DNA of 37,201 bases from an uncultured Flammeovirgaceae bacterium (GCA_946886805.1 CAMPJM010000001.1:1-37201); one strand, 5' to 3'. Shown: positions 10,200 through 20,429, counted from the first letter of the stretch. Notes: generated from the sequence alone by a model not told the origin. A program made the numbers and translations.

Positions 10200-10754
10200 T
10201 TATTTAGCAGCAGTTTTACCAGCTTTACGTCTGACAACTTCTCCAACAAATCTGATACCTTTACCTTTGTAAGGCTCAACTTGTCTAAATGATTTAATTT
10301 TAGCAGCTACTTGTCCGATTAACTGCTTATCTATTCCTTCTAAAGTAACCGTAGGATTTTTACCTTTAGGAGTTTCAGCCTTTACAGATAGCTCACCTGG
10401 AATGGCAATAAAAATATTGTGGGAATATCCTAAGTTAAGTTCAAGGATGTTACCCTGAGCAGAAGCTTTATAACCAACACCTACAAGTTCCAAATCTCTT
10501 TTATAGCCCTGACTTACGCCGGTAACCATATTATTGATAAGCGAACGGTAAAGACCGTGCATCGCCTTGTGTCTCTTTTGTTCTGTTGGTCGTTTCAAAG
10601 TGAGAGTTCCCTCACTAATTGCAATTTCAATATCAGGGTTTACCTCCTGTGTCAGCGTACCTTTTGGTCCTTTTACAGTAACCAAATTATCAGAAGCTAC
10701 ATCAATTGTAACATCCGAAGGAAGCTTAATGGGCGTTTTACCTATTCTAGACAT
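10200..10754 (-). CDS. rplF: 50S ribosomal protein L6
   Basis: L6 sits near the sarcin-ricin loop and the factor-binding site. The 184-aa length is normal and the two tandem L6 domains can be seen, about 8-82 and 90-170. The signature segment near the end of domain 2 ([21 protein letters not shown]) is clear. The N-terminus [15 protein letters not shown] supports the start. It is 12 bases after rpsH. Confidence 0.98.
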   Translation of the reverse strand: MSRIGKTPIKLPSDVTIDVASDNLVTVKGPKGTLTQEVNPDIEIAISEGTLTLKRPTEQKRHKAMHGLYRSLINNMVTGVSQGYKRDLELVGVGYKASAQGNILELNLGYSHNIFIAIPGELSVKAETPKGKNPTVTLEGIDKQLIGQVAAKIKSFRQVEPYKGKGIRFVGEVVRRKAGKTAAK

Positions 10755-10766
10755 TTTTTATTTCTG

Positions 10767-11165
10767 TTAATAAACGTAACATAATACCTCGCCACCGATA
10801 TTCAAATTCCTAGCTTCTTTGTCGGTAATTACACCTTTAGAAGTAGAAAGAATGGCGATTCCTAAACCATTTAAAACGCGAGGCAATTCCTCAGAATTGG
10901 CATACTTTCTTAGTCCCGGCTTACTAATTCGTTCTAAATTAACTATAGCAGAAGCTTTAGTTTCCGGATTATACTTCAAGGCAATTTTTATAATACCCTG
11001 AATATTAATATCATCTATAAACTTATAATTCTGAATGTAGCCCTTCTCATGTAATACCTTAGTGATCTCCTTCTTAATATTAGAAGCAGGAATATCCACT
11101 ACACGATGGTTGGCTTTTATTGCATTTCTAAGCCTGGTCAAATAATCAGCTATTGGATCCGTCAT
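10767..11165 (-). CDS. rpsH: 30S ribosomal protein S8
   Basis: S8 binds the central domain of 16S rRNA; in E. coli it also represses the spc operon. The 132-aa length is normal. The N-terminus [14 protein letters not shown] and the C-terminus [31 protein letters not shown] are family signatures. It is preceded by a 90-base gap containing a box like the other promoters here (11210-11217). rpsH and everything after it may therefore receive extra transcription. Confidence 0.98.
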   Translation of the reverse strand: MTDPIADYLTRLRNAIKANHRVVDIPASNIKKEITKVLHEKGYIQNYKFIDDINIQGIIKIALKYNPETKASAIVNLERISKPGLRKYANSEELPRVLNGLGIAILSTSKGVITDKEARNLNIGGEVLCYVY

Positions 11166-11209
11166 TTTATTTCAATCTATTTATCAATTGCACGCCCTGA
11201 ATTGGCCTG

Positions 11210-11240
11210 CAAAAATACAGAACATTTTATATAAAAAAAA
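11210..11240 (-). promoter_or_regulatory. Possible internal promoter before rpsH
   Basis: The minus-strand sequence TATTTTTGCAG (-7 box at 11210-11217) matches the TAnnTTTGCA seen at the four strong promoters in this window. At 19 bases upstream there is TTTT (11237-11240) instead of TTTG, inside a long A/T tract. The leader to rpsH would be about 40 bases. The missing G of the -33 box makes this a weaker candidate. Confidence 0.4.
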
Positions 11241-11255
11241 TAAAAAGAGAATATT

Positions 11256-11525
11256 TTACCAACTAGCTTTTGTAACTCCTGGAATCTTTCCAAACAAAGC
11301 CATCTCTCTAAAGGTTACCCTGGAAATTCCAAACTTCCTCATATACCCTCTTGGTCTTCCGGTAAGTTTGCATCTGTTATGCAATCTCACTTTTGAAGAG
11401 TTCCTTGGAAGTTTGTCCAAAGCATCGTAATCGCCAGCCTCTTTCAATTCCGCTCTTTTATTAGCGTATTTGGCTACCATTTTCTCTCTCTTTCTTTCTC
11501 TTGCTTTTATAGCTTCTCTTGCCAT
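11256..11525 (-). CDS. rpsN: 30S ribosomal protein S14, zinc-free form
   Basis: S14 is in the 30S head beside S3, S10 and S13. At 89 aa this is the long bacterial form, with the C-terminal [23 protein letters not shown]. It has a single cysteine (in NRCKLTGRP) and so lacks the two CxxC pairs of the short zinc form. It begins two bases after rplE and is followed by the 90-base gap that precedes rpsH. Confidence 0.98.
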   Translation of the reverse strand: MAREAIKARERKREKMVAKYANKRAELKEAGDYDALDKLPRNSSKVRLHNRCKLTGRPRGYMRKFGISRVTFREMALFGKIPGVTKASW

Positions 11526-11527
11526 AA

Positions 11528-12085
11528 CTATTTAGTGTTTTTATTAGAAAAAGGCATTCCAAAAGCCTTTAAAAGTTCATAACTTTCTTCATCAGTTTGA
11601 GCAGAAGTAACGAAGGTAATATCCATACCGCTAATTCTGTTCACCTTATCAATACTTATTTCAGGAAAGATAATCTGTTCTTTAACACCTAAGGTATAAT
11701 TACCTCTGCCATCAAAGCCTTTATCGTTGATCCCTCTAAAATCTCTAACCCTTGGAAGTGCTATCGACATTAAACGATCCATAAATTCATACATTCTATC
11801 TCCTCTAAGCGTAACTTTTGCGCCAATTGGCATTCCTTCTCTAAGTTTAAAGTTAGATATAGAATTCTTTGCAATTGTAGCTACAGCTTTTTGACCTGAA
11901 ATAGTAGACAATTCTTCTACTCCAACATCAACCAATTTCTTGTCAGAAACTGCCGCACCAATACCTTTATTGATACTAATCTTAAGTACTTTTGGTACTT
12001 GCATTACAGATTTGTATTCAAATTTCTCCTTTAAAGCCGGAACTATTTCGGAAAGATATTTATCTTTTAATCTAGGATTTGCCAT
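11528..12085 (-). CDS. rplE: 50S ribosomal protein L5
   Basis: L5 binds 5S rRNA and forms bridge B1b with S13. I place the start at ATG 12085 ([20 protein letters not shown]), giving 185 aa, the usual length in related bacteria. An in-frame upstream ATG at 12139 would lie inside rplX and add 18 residues unlike the family, so it is rejected. Conserved parts are [33 protein letters not shown] and [10 protein letters not shown]. It starts one base after the rplX stop codon, so translational coupling is likely. Confidence 0.97.
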   Translation of the reverse strand: MANPRLKDKYLSEIVPALKEKFEYKSVMQVPKVLKISINKGIGAAVSDKKLVDVGVEELSTISGQKAVATIAKNSISNFKLREGMPIGAKVTLRGDRMYEFMDRLMSIALPRVRDFRGINDKGFDGRGNYTLGVKEQIIFPEISIDKVNRISGMDITFVTSAQTDEESYELLKAFGMPFSNKNTK

Positions 12086-12086
12086 T

Positions 12087-12428
12087 TTATATAAATTCTC
12101 CTGTTTTCTTAGAAAATCGCTGGATCTTATTGGAATCATTCAGCTTTCTACCAATTCTGGTTGCATCACCAGTAGCGGGATCTACTAACATAAGATTACT
12201 TATATGAATAGCAGCTTCCTTTTTTTCTACGCCTCCATTTGGAGTAGTTGCAGAAGGCTTTGTGTGTTTGGTAACCATATTAGCACCTTCCACAATAGCT
12301 TTCAACTTCTCTTTATTTAGATCAAGAACTTTTCCGGTTTTTCCCTTAGAATTTCCAGATATAATCTTGACAGTATCTCCTTTTTTAATATGAAGTTTTA
12401 CGTTCTTATTATTAGATGATTTCTTCAT
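12087..12428 (-). CDS. rplX: 50S ribosomal protein L24
   Basis: L24 is an early assembly protein near the peptide exit tunnel. The 113-aa length is normal for Bacteroidota. The N-terminal KOW motif is visible ([20 protein letters not shown], about 15-34), then [13 protein letters not shown] and the C-terminal [16 protein letters not shown]. It begins two bases after rplN. Confidence 0.98.
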   Translation of the reverse strand: MKKSSNNKNVKLHIKKGDTVKIISGNSKGKTGKVLDLNKEKLKAIVEGANMVTKHTKPSATTPNGGVEKKEAAIHISNLMLVDPATGDATRIGRKLNDSNKIQRFSKKTGEFI

Positions 12429-12430
12429 TT

Positions 12431-12799
12431 TTATAATACTTCAGGTGCCAATGACACAATTTTCATAAACTGCTTTTCTCTTAATTCCCGTGCCACAGGT
12501 CCAAAAATCCTGGTTCCTCTTGGCTCATCGTTATTATTCAAAAGTACAGCAGCATTATCCTCAAATCTGATATAAGAACCGTCCTTTCTTCTTATTTCTT
12601 TCTTTGTTCTTACTATGACAGCTTTCGATACTGTACCTTTCTTAAGGTTACTTGACGAAAGAGCAGATTTTACAGTAACTACGATTTTGTCACCAATAGA
12701 TGCATATCGCTTACCAGTACCTCCCAAAACACGAATACACAAAACTTCTTTAGCTCCGCTATTATCCGCCACGTTTAATCTAGATTCTTGTTGTATCAT
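12431..12799 (-). CDS. rplN: 50S ribosomal protein L14
   Basis: L14 lies at the subunit interface and contacts 16S rRNA helix 14. The length of 122 aa is exact for the family. [19 protein letters not shown] at the start, [21 protein letters not shown] in the middle and [23 protein letters not shown] at the end are highly conserved. It starts two bases after rpsQ, continuing the tightly packed spc part. Confidence 0.99.
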   Translation of the reverse strand: MIQQESRLNVADNSGAKEVLCIRVLGGTGKRYASIGDKIVVTVKSALSSSNLKKGTVSKAVIVRTKKEIRRKDGSYIRFEDNAAVLLNNNDEPRGTRIFGPVARELREKQFMKIVSLAPEVL

Positions 12800-12801
12800 G
12801 A

Positions 12802-13059
12802 TTATTTAGCTCTTTCAATAATTTCTATTAATCTCCACCGTTTATTTTTACTTAACGGACGGGTTTCCATGATTTTAACAGTATCGCCAATGCCACACTC
12901 ATTCTTAGCATCGTGTGCCATAAATTTGGTGGTTTTACCGATAAACTTACCATACATTGGATGTTTTACCCTACGTTGAACAGCTACAGTAATAGTGCTT
13001 TCCATCTTATTACTTACAACTTTTCCAACTCTTTCTTTTCTGAGGTTTCTCGACTCCAT
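12802..13059 (-). CDS. rpsQ: 30S ribosomal protein S17
   Basis: S17 binds the 5' domain of 16S rRNA early in assembly. The 85-aa length is normal. [20 protein letters not shown] at the N-terminus and the OB-fold segment [19 protein letters not shown], followed by [20 protein letters not shown], identify it. It starts eight bases after rpmC. Confidence 0.98.
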   Translation of the reverse strand: MESRNLRKERVGKVVSNKMESTITVAVQRRVKHPMYGKFIGKTTKFMAHDAKNECGIGDTVKIMETRPLSKNKRWRLIEIIERAK

Positions 13060-13067
13060 TTCTTTAC

Positions 13068-13262
13068 TTATTTTGAAAGTTCCTTAGCACGTAAAGCAGT
13101 GTTAAGCCTAGCCACAAGCTTTCTAGATTGTCTTATTTTCATAGGATTCTCTATTGGAGTTATAGCGTGAGCAAACCTAAGCTTTTGAAGGGTTTCCTTT
13201 TCAGCTCCTAGTTTCTCATTAAGCTCATCTACGCTGAGTGTATTAATTTCTGAATTTTTCAT
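13068..13262 (-). CDS. rpmC: 50S ribosomal protein L29
   Basis: L29 sits at the tunnel exit beside L23 and forms part of the docking site for trigger factor and SRP. At 64 aa it is the usual two-helix protein. [22 protein letters not shown] and the C-terminal [19 protein letters not shown] fit the family. The 50-base gap to rplP contains nested short complementary segments (ACCAT/ATGGT and ACCA/TGGT) of doubtful meaning. Confidence 0.97.
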   Translation of the reverse strand: MKNSEINTLSVDELNEKLGAEKETLQKLRFAHAITPIENPMKIRQSRKLVARLNTALRAKELSK

Positions 13263-13312
13263 CTGACCATTTAATTTTTAAACCAATAATAAAACTGGTG
13301 CATGGTATATTT

Positions 13313-13732
13313 TTATGCTACGTAATCTCTACGAACAACAAATTTTGTTTTCATTGGTAACTTTTGAGCAGCCAATCTCAATGATTCCTGAGCTACTTCT
13401 AAAGTTATTCCGGTAGATTCGAATAAAATAGTACCAGGTTTTACTACTGCTACCCAGTATTCCGGTGCTCCTTTACCTTTACCCATCCTTACCTCTGCAG
13501 GCTTTTTGGTAATTGGCTTATCAGGAAATATTCTAATCCAAACCTGACCTTCTCTTTTCATTGCTCTGGTCATTGCAATACGGGCAGCTTCAATCTGGCG
13601 ACTTGTAATCCAACCAGGTTCTAAAGCTTTAATACCAAAGGATCCAAAAGTTAAAGTGTGACCTCTTTGGGCTATTCCTTTAACTCTACCTTTTTGTTTC
13701 TTTCTAAATTTGGTTCTTTTCGGCTGTAACAT
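13313..13732 (-). CDS. rplP: 50S ribosomal protein L16
   Basis: L16 organises the A-site side of the peptidyl-transferase region. The 139-aa length is normal. [16 protein letters not shown] at the start, the [20 protein letters not shown] core and the [20 protein letters not shown] segment are diagnostic. It is preceded by a 115-base gap that holds a 13-bp hairpin (13804-13837), larger than most spacers in this block. Confidence 0.98.
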   Translation of the reverse strand: MLQPKRTKFRKKQKGRVKGIAQRGHTLTFGSFGIKALEPGWITSRQIEAARIAMTRAMKREGQVWIRIFPDKPITKKPAEVRMGKGKGAPEYWVAVVKPGTILFESTGITLEVAQESLRLAAQKLPMKTKFVVRRDYVA

Positions 13733-13803
13733 CTTCTTGTCTTTACGATCTCAGATTTAGTCTAGTAACTGAAAACCTGAAATTAATTTATATTTTGAAA
13801 GCC

Positions 13804-13837
13804 TTACGAATAAAAGATAGCTAACTCTTATCCGTAA
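13804..13837 (-). other. Strong RNA hairpin between rpsC and rplP
   Basis: On the transcribed strand 13 consecutive bases (13837-13825) pair with 13816-13804, with only two G-U pairs and an 8-base loop containing TAGCTA. It begins 10 bases after the rpsC stop. It is not followed by a run of T, so it is not a typical terminator. RNase processing, transcript stabilisation or protein binding are possible roles. Confidence 0.7.
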
Positions 13838-13847
13838 ATCGCAAATC

Positions 13848-14606
13848 TTACTGTCTTTTCCTTCTTCTAGGTCCGGTTTGACCTTCTCCTCTTTTTCTTC
13901 TACCTCCTGGTTGATTGCCAGCAGCATTTCCACCGCCTGCATTTCCACCTGCTACACCTACATTAGGAGATAAATCCCTTTTCCCAAAGACTTCGCCCTT
14001 GAATACCCATACTTTGATACCGATTTTCCCATATACTGTTTCTGCTTCAGAAACTGCATAATCAATATCAGCTCTAAGAGTATGAAGAGGAATTCTTCCT
14101 TCTTTATATTGTTCAGTTCTTGCCATTTCAGCTCCACCCAAACGACCAGAAACCTTTATCTTAATTCCTTGTGCACCAACTCTCATTGCAGAAGAAATTG
14201 CCTGCTTCATAGCACGGCGATAAGAGATCCTTGCCTGCAACTGTTGAGCTATTGATTCACCAACTAATCGGGAATCAATTTCAGGACGTTTAATTTCAAA
14301 AATATTGATTTGAACGTCTTTCCCGGTAAGCTTCTTTAACTCTTCTTTTATTTTATCTACTTCAGCTCCTCCTTTACCAATCACTACACCAGGTCTTGCT
14401 GTATGAATTGTCAAAGTGATTCTCTTTAAAGTTCGTTCTATCACAACTTTAGATACGCCACCTTTTGGAATTCTAACATCAATATATTTCCTGATCTTAT
14501 GATCTTCTACCAACTTATCAGAAAAGGTTTTACCACCAAACCAACTAGAGTCCCAACCAATGGTAATTCCAAGCCTAAATCCTATAGGGTTTACTTTCTG
14601 TCCCAT
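13848..14606 (-). CDS. rpsC: 30S ribosomal protein S3 with Gly/Asn and Arg-rich tail
   Basis: S3 forms the mRNA entry channel with S4 and S5. The length is 252 aa. A type II KH domain lies at about 40-110 with the GKGG loop ([16 protein letters not shown]). The C-terminal domain contains GCGIKI-like [20 protein letters not shown] and [15 protein letters not shown]. After about residue 218 there is a low-complexity extension, first Gly/Asn/Ala, then Arg/Lys-rich, ending RRRKRQ. The start ATG overlaps the rplV stop by one base (TAATG), a coupling arrangement. Confidence 0.98.
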   Translation of the reverse strand: MGQKVNPIGFRLGITIGWDSSWFGGKTFSDKLVEDHKIRKYIDVRIPKGGVSKVVIERTLKRITLTIHTARPGVVIGKGGAEVDKIKEELKKLTGKDVQINIFEIKRPEIDSRLVGESIAQQLQARISYRRAMKQAISSAMRVGAQGIKIKVSGRLGGAEMARTEQYKEGRIPLHTLRADIDYAVSEAETVYGKIGIKVWVFKGEVFGKRDLSPNVGVAGGNAGGGNAAGNQPGGRRKRGEGQTGPRRRKRQ

Positions 14607-15010
14607 TATTTTTCTTTATTTTCTGAGTTCTTATTATTATCAACAGCCTCGTCACTTAATTCAACAAAAGAATTGCTATCAATTACTAGTGTAACGTGAT
14701 TAGATCTCTTACGAATTCTGTGCGCTCTGCCCTGAGGAGCTGGTCTCAATCTTTTAAGAATTCTACCACTATCCACAAAAATCTCTTTAACAAATAGATC
14801 TGCGTCTTCTAACCTAGAGTCTTCATTTTTGGCTTGCCAGTTTGCAATTGCTGATAATAATAATTTCTCCAGCTTTGCCGCACCGTACTTAGATTCGAAT
14901 TTAAGTATACTAAGTGCTCTGTTAACCCTCTGTCCCCTAATTAAGTCGGCTACTAATCTCATCTTCCGAGGAGAGGTTGGCACATTATTTAACTTTGCTA
15001 CAGCTTCCAT
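14606..15010 (-). CDS. rplV: 50S ribosomal protein L22
   Basis: L22 lines the polypeptide exit tunnel with a long beta-hairpin. The length is 134 aa. [24 protein letters not shown] (near 13-36) and the hairpin region [25 protein letters not shown] (near 83-107) are conserved. The final residues [10 protein letters not shown] form a short charged tail beyond the usual end. It overlaps rpsC by one base. Confidence 0.98.
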   Translation of the reverse strand: MEAVAKLNNVPTSPRKMRLVADLIRGQRVNRALSILKFESKYGAAKLEKLLLSAIANWQAKNEDSRLEDADLFVKEIFVDSGRILKRLRPAPQGRAHRIRKRSNHVTLVIDSNSFVELSDEAVDNNKNSENKEK

Positions 15011-15016
15011 ATATTA

Positions 15017-15295
15017 TTATCTTTTGCCTTTATCCTTTTTAGCGATATGTCCCCTAAAATTTCTAGTAGGTGAAAATTCACCCAATTTATGACCTACCAT
15101 GTTCTCCGTTACATATACCGGTATAAACTTATTGCCATTGTGCACAGCAAAAGTATGGCCTACAAAATCAGGAGAAATCATAGATCTTCTTGACCATGTT
15201 TTGATTACAGATTTCTTACCAGAATCAGTCATTGTATCAACCTTCTTCTCTAATCTAAAATCTATATAAGGCCCTTTTTTTAACGAACGTCCCAT
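15017..15295 (-). CDS. rpsS: 30S ribosomal protein S19
   Basis: S19 is in the 30S head next to S13. The length of 92 aa is exact. [15 protein letters not shown], then [25 protein letters not shown] and [16 protein letters not shown], are family signatures. It starts one base after the rplB stop. Confidence 0.99.
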   Translation of the reverse strand: MGRSLKKGPYIDFRLEKKVDTMTDSGKKSVIKTWSRRSMISPDFVGHTFAVHNGNKFIPVYVTENMVGHKLGEFSPTRNFRGHIAKKDKGKR

Positions 15296-15296
15296 A

Positions 15297-16118
15297 TTAT
15301 TTTTTCTTACCGATTATTAAATTATTAGAGTATTTCTTAGGAGTCCTGGTTTTAAGTCCTTTAGCCAATACACCATTTCTGGATCTTGGATGACCTCCTG
15401 AAGATTTACCTTCACCACCACCCATTGGGTGATCGACTGGGTTCATAACAACACCTCTTACTCGAGGTCTTCGTCCTAACCATCTCTTTCTACCAGCCTT
15501 TCCTAAATTTACGTTCATGTGGTCAGTATTAGAAACTGTGCCAACTGTAGCCATACAAGTAGTAAGCACCAATCTCATCTCACCAGAAGGCAATTTCAGC
15601 GTCGCATATTTGGCTTCTCTAGCCAACAACTGCGCGTAAGTACCAGCACTTCTGGCCATGGCACCACCTTTTCCAGGCTTCAATTCTATGTTATGAACAA
15701 TTGTACCTAATGGAATATCTGACAGAGGCAAAGCATTTCCAACTTCTGGAGCTATTCCCTTGCCTGAAAGAAGCGTTTGTCCAACTTGTATGCCTTCAGG
15801 TGCAATAATATACGTTTTTGTACCGTCTGCATAATATAAAAGGGCAATTCGTGCCGATCTCATTGGATCATATTCTACTGATTTTACAGTGGCAGGAATG
15901 TTATATTTATCACGCTTAAAGTCAATTAAACGCATGCTCTTTTTGTGACCACCACCCATGTAGCGCATGGTCATTCTACCCGTATTATTTCTACCTCCAG
16001 ACCTTTTTACTGACACTAAAAGCGACTTCTCTGGAGTGTCACTTGTTATCTCAGTAAATCCAGGAGCTACCCTAAATCTTTGTCCCGGAGTTACCGGTCT
16101 TAATTTCTTAACTGCCAT
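15297..16118 (-). CDS. rplB: 50S ribosomal protein L2
   Basis: L2 is needed for subunit association and peptidyl-transferase assembly. The 273-aa length is normal. The conserved C-terminal segment [20 protein letters not shown] contains H230, the equivalent of the important His229 of E. coli L2. The N-terminal OB-like domain and the SH3-like domain ([22 protein letters not shown]) are intact. The 69-base gap upstream carries a 7-bp AT hairpin (16148-16154 with 16160-16166). Confidence 0.99.
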   Translation of the reverse strand: MAVKKLRPVTPGQRFRVAPGFTEITSDTPEKSLLVSVKRSGGRNNTGRMTMRYMGGGHKKSMRLIDFKRDKYNIPATVKSVEYDPMRSARIALLYYADGTKTYIIAPEGIQVGQTLLSGKGIAPEVGNALPLSDIPLGTIVHNIELKPGKGGAMARSAGTYAQLLAREAKYATLKLPSGEMRLVLTTCMATVGTVSNTDHMNVNLGKAGRKRWLGRRPRVRGVVMNPVDHPMGGGEGKSSGGHPRSRNGVLAKGLKTRTPKKYSNNLIIGKKK

Positions 16119-16187
16119 TTTAATTAGTTATGAATTTTGAACCTCAAATTTTAATTCACTTAAAATCTTAAATCCAATTGTACATTC

Positions 16188-16475
16188 TTATATTCCACCA
16201 TAAAAGTCAATAACTTCGCCATCGGCTACGGTTACAATAGCTTTCTTAAAAGAAGCCGTTCTACCAGTTACAAATTTCTTCTTTGTAAATCTGCTTTTAC
16301 TCTTGCCCTGGTATATCATAGTTCTGATACTTTCTATGTTTACACCATAAGTCTTTTCGATCTCGTTCTTAATTTCGATCTTATTAGCTGTTTGGCTTAC
16401 AACAAAACCGTAAACACCCTTTTCGTTAAGTGCCGAGATCTTTTCTGTAACCAATGGTCTTTTTAAAACACTCAT
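16188..16475 (-). CDS. rplW: 50S ribosomal protein L23
   Basis: L23 sits at the tunnel exit and binds trigger factor and SRP. The 95-aa length is normal. LKRPLVTEKISALNEKGVYGF at the N-terminus and IKNEIEKTYGVNIESIRTMIYQGK are diagnostic. It is five bases after rplD. Confidence 0.98.
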   Translation of the reverse strand: MSVLKRPLVTEKISALNEKGVYGFVVSQTANKIEIKNEIEKTYGVNIESIRTMIYQGKSKSRFTKKKFVTGRTASFKKAIVTVADGEVIDFYGGI

Positions 16476-16480
16476 TATAT

Positions 16481-17107
16481 TTATTTCAATAAGTTTTCAA
16501 TTCTTTCTAAAGAGCTCTCGCTCAGCAACAAATTATCCGCATGAAGTAAATCATAAGTATTCAACTTATCTGCAGTGACAACTTTGGTACGCTTGATATT
16601 TCTTGAAGACAAATAAACGTTCTTGTTATCCGCTCCAAGTACCAGTAAAGTCTTCTTATTACTGACTTCAAAACCGTTCAAGATCTCCAAAAATTGCTTT
16701 GTCTTAGGTCCATCAAAGTTAAGATCTTCTAAAACCGAGATACTGTTATCTTTTGCTTTATAGGCTAAAGCAGACTTCCGAGCCAACACTTTCAGTTTCT
16801 TGTTCAATTTGAAATGATAATCTCTTGGTCTTGGACCAAATACTCGACCACCACCTCTAAATATTGGAGATTTGATACTACCTGCTCTGGCTGTACCTGT
16901 TCCTTTTTGCTTCTTTATTTTTCTGGTAGATCCTGATACCTCAGCCCTCTCTTTGGATTTGTGAGTTCCTTGTCTTTGATTCGCAAGGAATTGCTTAACA
17001 TCAAGGTAAATTGCGTGATCGTTTGGCTCGATACTATAGATTGAATCCGATAGACTAATCTTTCTTCCTGTATCTTCCCCGTTATGTTTTCTTACTGTAA
17101 TTTCCAT
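16481..17107 (-). CDS. rplD: 50S ribosomal protein L4
   Basis: L4 lines the exit tunnel; in E. coli it also represses the S10 operon at transcription and translation. The length is 208 aa. The long rRNA-threading loop is visible ([29 protein letters not shown], then [20 protein letters not shown]). It starts three bases after rplC. The separate promoter and short leader before rplC would be the natural place for any L4 control here. Confidence 0.98.
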   Translation of the reverse strand: MEITVRKHNGEDTGRKISLSDSIYSIEPNDHAIYLDVKQFLANQRQGTHKSKERAEVSGSTRKIKKQKGTGTARAGSIKSPIFRGGGRVFGPRPRDYHFKLNKKLKVLARKSALAYKAKDNSISVLEDLNFDGPKTKQFLEILNGFEVSNKKTLLVLGADNKNVYLSSRNIKRTKVVTADKLNTYDLLHADNLLLSESSLERIENLLK

Positions 17108-17110
17108 TTG

Positions 17111-17743
17111 TTACTTCTCTAAAATTACCATTGAATTGTTTGCTCCGGGAATTGAGCCACTTACCAAAATCAAGTTCTTATCAGATAATATCTTCATAAC
17201 TCTGAGATTCAATAATTTAACTCTATCTCCACCCATTCTACCTGCCATTCTAGTTCCTTTAAAAACCCGGGCAGGAAAAGAACAAGCACCTACAGAACCA
17301 GGAGCTCTTAATCTGTTATGCTGGCCGTGGGTCGCATCACCAACACCGCTAAAATTATGACGTTTTACAACACCTTGGAAACCCTTACCTTTTGACTTGC
17401 CAATAGCATCAAGAAAATCACCTTCTTTAAAAACATCTGACACCTTTACGGTTTTTCCTAAATCTACCTGACCTTCAAACTCTACCCTGAAGTCACGAAA
17501 TTCAACAACCTTTTTCTTTGGCGTTGTATTCGCCCTGGTAAAATGTCCTAAAAGTGCTTTAGGAGTATTCTTTTCTTTTCTCTCACCATAAGCCAACTGC
17601 ACCGCATTGTAACCGTCTGTTTTTACAGACTTAACTTGCGTAACCACGCAAGGACCAGCCTCCACTACTGTGCATGCGACGTTTCGTCCATCGGCACTAT
17701 AGATGCTAGTCATTCCAATCTTTTTTCCTATTATACCTGACAT
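17111..17743 (-). CDS. rplC: 50S ribosomal protein L3
   Basis: L3 is an early 23S-binding protein reaching towards the peptidyl-transferase centre. The length is 210 aa. [22 protein letters not shown] at the start and the central loop [24 protein letters not shown] (methylated glutamine site in E. coli) are conserved. It is the first gene of its transcription unit here: a terminator follows rpsJ and a clear promoter lies at 17811-17842, so rpsJ is not its operon leader as in E. coli. Confidence 0.98.
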   Translation of the reverse strand: MSGIIGKKIGMTSIYSADGRNVACTVVEAGPCVVTQVKSVKTDGYNAVQLAYGERKEKNTPKALLGHFTRANTTPKKKVVEFRDFRVEFEGQVDLGKTVKVSDVFKEGDFLDAIGKSKGKGFQGVVKRHNFSGVGDATHGQHNRLRAPGSVGACSFPARVFKGTRMAGRMGGDRVKLLNLRVMKILSDKNLILVSGSIPGANNSMVILEK

Positions 17744-17775
17744 TTCTTTGAATAAAGTTAATTTTCGCTGTTTTT

Positions 17776-17796
17776 GGAAGATTATCTTACACTTCC
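17776..17796 (-). other. Small hairpin in the rplC leader
   Basis: GGAAG and CTTCC (17792-17796 and 17776-17780) form a 5-bp stem with an 11-base loop, about 10 bases after the predicted transcription start. It is the only obvious structure in the approximately 60-base leader of rplC. It may be a target for autoregulation or a 5' stabiliser, but the stem is short. Confidence 0.4.
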
Positions 17797-17810
17797 TTCA
17801 CAAAGGACTG

Positions 17811-17842
17811 CAAAGTTAGTAAAATATTACAAGTTCCCCAAA
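17811..17842 (-). promoter_or_regulatory. Promoter of the rplC (S10/spc/alpha) unit
   Basis: The minus strand has TTTG (17839-17842), a 20-base spacer and TAACTTTG (17811-17818). This is an exact match to the Bacteroidota -33/-7 consensus. The -7 box continues as TTTGCAGTCC, as at the rpsL promoter. The start should be near 17806, about 60 bases before rplC. Confidence 0.8.
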
Positions 17843-17879
17843 ACTTATAAATATTTTTTTGGTTTAATTTTGGGCAATA

Positions 17880-17914
17880 AAAAAGAACCAACAAATAAAT
17901 TATTGGTTCTTTTT
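17880..17914 (-). terminator. Terminator after rpsJ
   Basis: A perfect 12-bp inverted repeat (17880-17891 and 17903-17914, arm AAAAGAACCAA/TTGGTTCTTTT) has an 11-base AT loop. On the minus strand it starts 19 bases after the rpsJ stop and ends in six T. It closes the rpsL-rpsG-fusA-rpsJ unit. Confidence 0.85.
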
Positions 17915-17932
17915 ACGGATTATCTCTCAGGA

Positions 17933-18238
17933 TCAAACCTTAATTTCTACATCAACCCCGCTAGGCAATTCTAATTTCATTAATGCATCTACAGTTTTAG
18001 TGCTGTTAGAATAAATATCTACCAACCTTTTGTAAGTGCAAAGTTGAAATTGCTCTCTCGCCTTCTTGTTCACGTGAGGAGATCTTAATACTGTAAAAAT
18101 TTCTTTTTCAGTTGGCAAAGGTATTGGACCACTTACAATGGCGCCAGTAGTTTTTACCGCTCTTACAATCTTCTCTGATGATTTATCAACAAGGTTATGA
18201 TCGTATGATTTTAATTTAATTCTTATTTTCTGATTCAT
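17933..18238 (-). CDS. rpsJ: 30S ribosomal protein S10 (NusE)
   Basis: S10 is in the 30S head and, as NusE, links NusG-bound RNA polymerase to the ribosome. The 101-aa length is normal. [47 protein letters not shown] and the C-terminal [12 protein letters not shown] are conserved. It is joined to fusA (52-base gap with a 6-bp hairpin at 18267-18282) and cut off from rplC by a terminator and promoter. Confidence 0.98.
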   Translation of the reverse strand: MNQKIRIKLKSYDHNLVDKSSEKIVRAVKTTGAIVSGPIPLPTEKEIFTVLRSPHVNKKAREQFQLCTYKRLVDIYSNSTKTVDALMKLELPSGVDVEIKV

Positions 18239-18290
18239 GAGACTAATATTATTCTGATATAAGCACTACTAAATTATTAGTACTACAGCA

Positions 18291-20423
18291 TTATTTTACG
18301 CCAACTCCTTTAATTTTAGCAATAATCGTTTCTGATAAATTGCTTGGAACAGGTTCATAATGTGAAAAGGTTAAAGAGGCAGAAGCTCGACCTGAACTGA
18401 TAGTCCTAAGGTCAGTTACATATCCAAAGAGTTCTGATAAAGGAACATCTGCTTTTATAAGTTGGGCACCAGCTCTGGTATCCATCCCTTTCATTAATCC
18501 CCTTCTCTTATTCAAATCACCAGTAACAGGACCAGTATACTCATCAGGCGACGTTACCTCTACCGCCATGATTGGTTCAAGAATAATTGGTGCCGCTTTT
18601 TTAGCTGCTTCTTTAAATCCAATTCTTGCTGCTAATTCAAAAGATAATGCATCTGAATCGACATCATGGAAAGAACCATGAAATAACTTTACATACATTG
18701 ATTCAATTGGGTACCCAGCCAAAGGTCCGTTTTTCATTGCTCCTTCAAACCCTTTTTGGATAGCTGGAATAAATTCTCTTGGAATAACTCCCCCAACAAT
18801 CTTATTATCAAATTCCAACCCTGGTTTACCATCAGTTCTGGGCCCTAATTCGAACACAATATCAGCAAACTTACCTCTACCACCTGATTGCTTCTTATAA
18901 ACTTCTTTATGTTCAACATTCTTGGTAATAGCCTCTTTATAAGCAACTTGAGGCGCACCTTGGTTAATCTCCACTTTAAACTCTCGTTTTAAGCGATCGA
19001 TAATAATCTCTAGATGTAGTTCGCCCATTCCTTTCAATACAGTCTGACCTGTTTCCTGGTCGGTTTGTACATGAAGGGTTGGATCTTCTTCCACAAGTTT
19101 AGAGATAGCCATACCCAGCTTATCAACATCTGCCTGAGTTCTAGGCTCAATTGCATATCCAATAACTGGTTCAGGAAAGGTGATAGACTCAAGTATTATC
19201 TTGTGCTTTTCGTTCACCAACGTATCTCCGGTCTTAATATCCTTAAAACCAACACCAGCCGCAATATCCCCAGCCTCTACTCTATCAATAGGATTTTGTT
19301 TATTGGAATGCATCTGCATCAATCTGGAAATCCTTTCTTTTTTATCGGTTCTCATGTTATGAACATAAGATCCAGCTTCTAACGTTCCAGAATAAACCCG
19401 GAAAAAACACAACCTTCCAACAAATGGATCGGTAGCGATTTTAAATGCTAAAGCGGAAAAAGGTTCGTCTACATCGGGTTTCCTGAATTCATCCTTCTCT
19501 GTGTCTGGATTTATACCTTTAATTGGAGGCAAATCCATAGGAGATGGAAGATATGCTATAACGGCATCAAGAACAGCTTGAACCCCTTTATTTTTAAAAG
19601 CAGATCCACATAATACTGGAGAAAATGATAAATCAATAACTGCTTTACGAATGGCAGCCATCATTTCTTCCTTGGTAATAGAATCTGGATTCTCGAAGAA
19701 TTTCTCTAAAAGGGCATCATCATATTCGGCTACACTTTCAACCAACTTCTGACGCCATTCCAAAACAGTTTCTTTAAGATCTTCAGGAATTTCAATAACA
19801 TTATATGTCATTCCCTGATCTTCTTCATTCCAAATTATCGCTTGATTGGTAATTAAATCTACGACACCTTTGAAAGTTTCTTCACTTCCAATAGGAATTT
19901 GAAGAGGAACAGGATTTGCTCCCAATTTATCTTTTATTTCATTGACCGCATTAAAAAAATCAGCACCAGCTCTATCCATTTTGTTAACAAAACAGATTCT
20001 TGGTACACGATATTTATCAGCTTGTCTCCAAACAGTTTCAGACTGAGGCTCTACACCAGATACGGCGCAAAACAAAGCAACAGCTCCATCCAATACCCTA
20101 AGGGAACGCTCCACTTCAACTGTAAAGTCAACGTGACCAGGAGTATCAATCAAATTGATTTTATAATCCTTCGTGGTCTCATTTGCTTTTCCCTGAACCG
20201 TTGGGTATTTCCAAAAAGTTGTAGTAGCTGCAGATGTTATCGTGATTCCACGTTCTTGCTCTTGTTCCATCCAGTCCATGGTGGCACCGCCCTCATGCAC
20301 CTCACCGATCTTATGTGTTAGACCTGTATAATATAGAATACGCTCAGAAGTAGTGGTCTTTCCGGCATCAATATGAGCCATGATACCAATATTTCTAAGA
20401 AATCTTAAATCTTTTTTTGCCAT
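18291..20423 (-). CDS. fusA: Elongation factor G
   Basis: EF-G is the GTPase that drives translocation and, with RRF, ribosome recycling. The length of 710 aa is complete. GTPase motifs: AHIDAGKT (16-23), RGITI (58-62), DTPGH (93-97), NKMD (147-150) and GSAFK. Domains II-V follow, with PRGRKF-like [10 protein letters not shown] in domain IV and the C-terminal [16 protein letters not shown]. It starts six bases after rpsG. It is the only EF-G gene in the window; whether a paralogue exists elsewhere cannot be seen. Confidence 0.98.
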   Translation of the reverse strand: MAKKDLRFLRNIGIMAHIDAGKTTTSERILYYTGLTHKIGEVHEGGATMDWMEQEQERGITITSAATTTFWKYPTVQGKANETTKDYKINLIDTPGHVDFTVEVERSLRVLDGAVALFCAVSGVEPQSETVWRQADKYRVPRICFVNKMDRAGADFFNAVNEIKDKLGANPVPLQIPIGSEETFKGVVDLITNQAIIWNEEDQGMTYNVIEIPEDLKETVLEWRQKLVESVAEYDDALLEKFFENPDSITKEEMMAAIRKAVIDLSFSPVLCGSAFKNKGVQAVLDAVIAYLPSPMDLPPIKGINPDTEKDEFRKPDVDEPFSALAFKIATDPFVGRLCFFRVYSGTLEAGSYVHNMRTDKKERISRLMQMHSNKQNPIDRVEAGDIAAGVGFKDIKTGDTLVNEKHKIILESITFPEPVIGYAIEPRTQADVDKLGMAISKLVEEDPTLHVQTDQETGQTVLKGMGELHLEIIIDRLKREFKVEINQGAPQVAYKEAITKNVEHKEVYKKQSGGRGKFADIVFELGPRTDGKPGLEFDNKIVGGVIPREFIPAIQKGFEGAMKNGPLAGYPIESMYVKLFHGSFHDVDSDALSFELAARIGFKEAAKKAAPIILEPIMAVEVTSPDEYTGPVTGDLNKRRGLMKGMDTRAGAQLIKADVPLSELFGYVTDLRTISSGRASASLTFSHYEPVPSNLSETIIAKIKGVGVK

Positions 20424-20429
20424 TAGAAT

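Noticed and set aside
12086..12139. Upstream ATG that would lengthen L5 by 18 residues
   Set aside because: The extension lies inside the rplX coding end and does not resemble L5; the ATG at 12085 gives the normal N-terminus.
13757..13948. 63-aa minus-strand frame overlapping the end of rpsC
   Set aside because: It is an out-of-frame reading of the low-complexity S3 tail and the hairpin region; not conserved in type.
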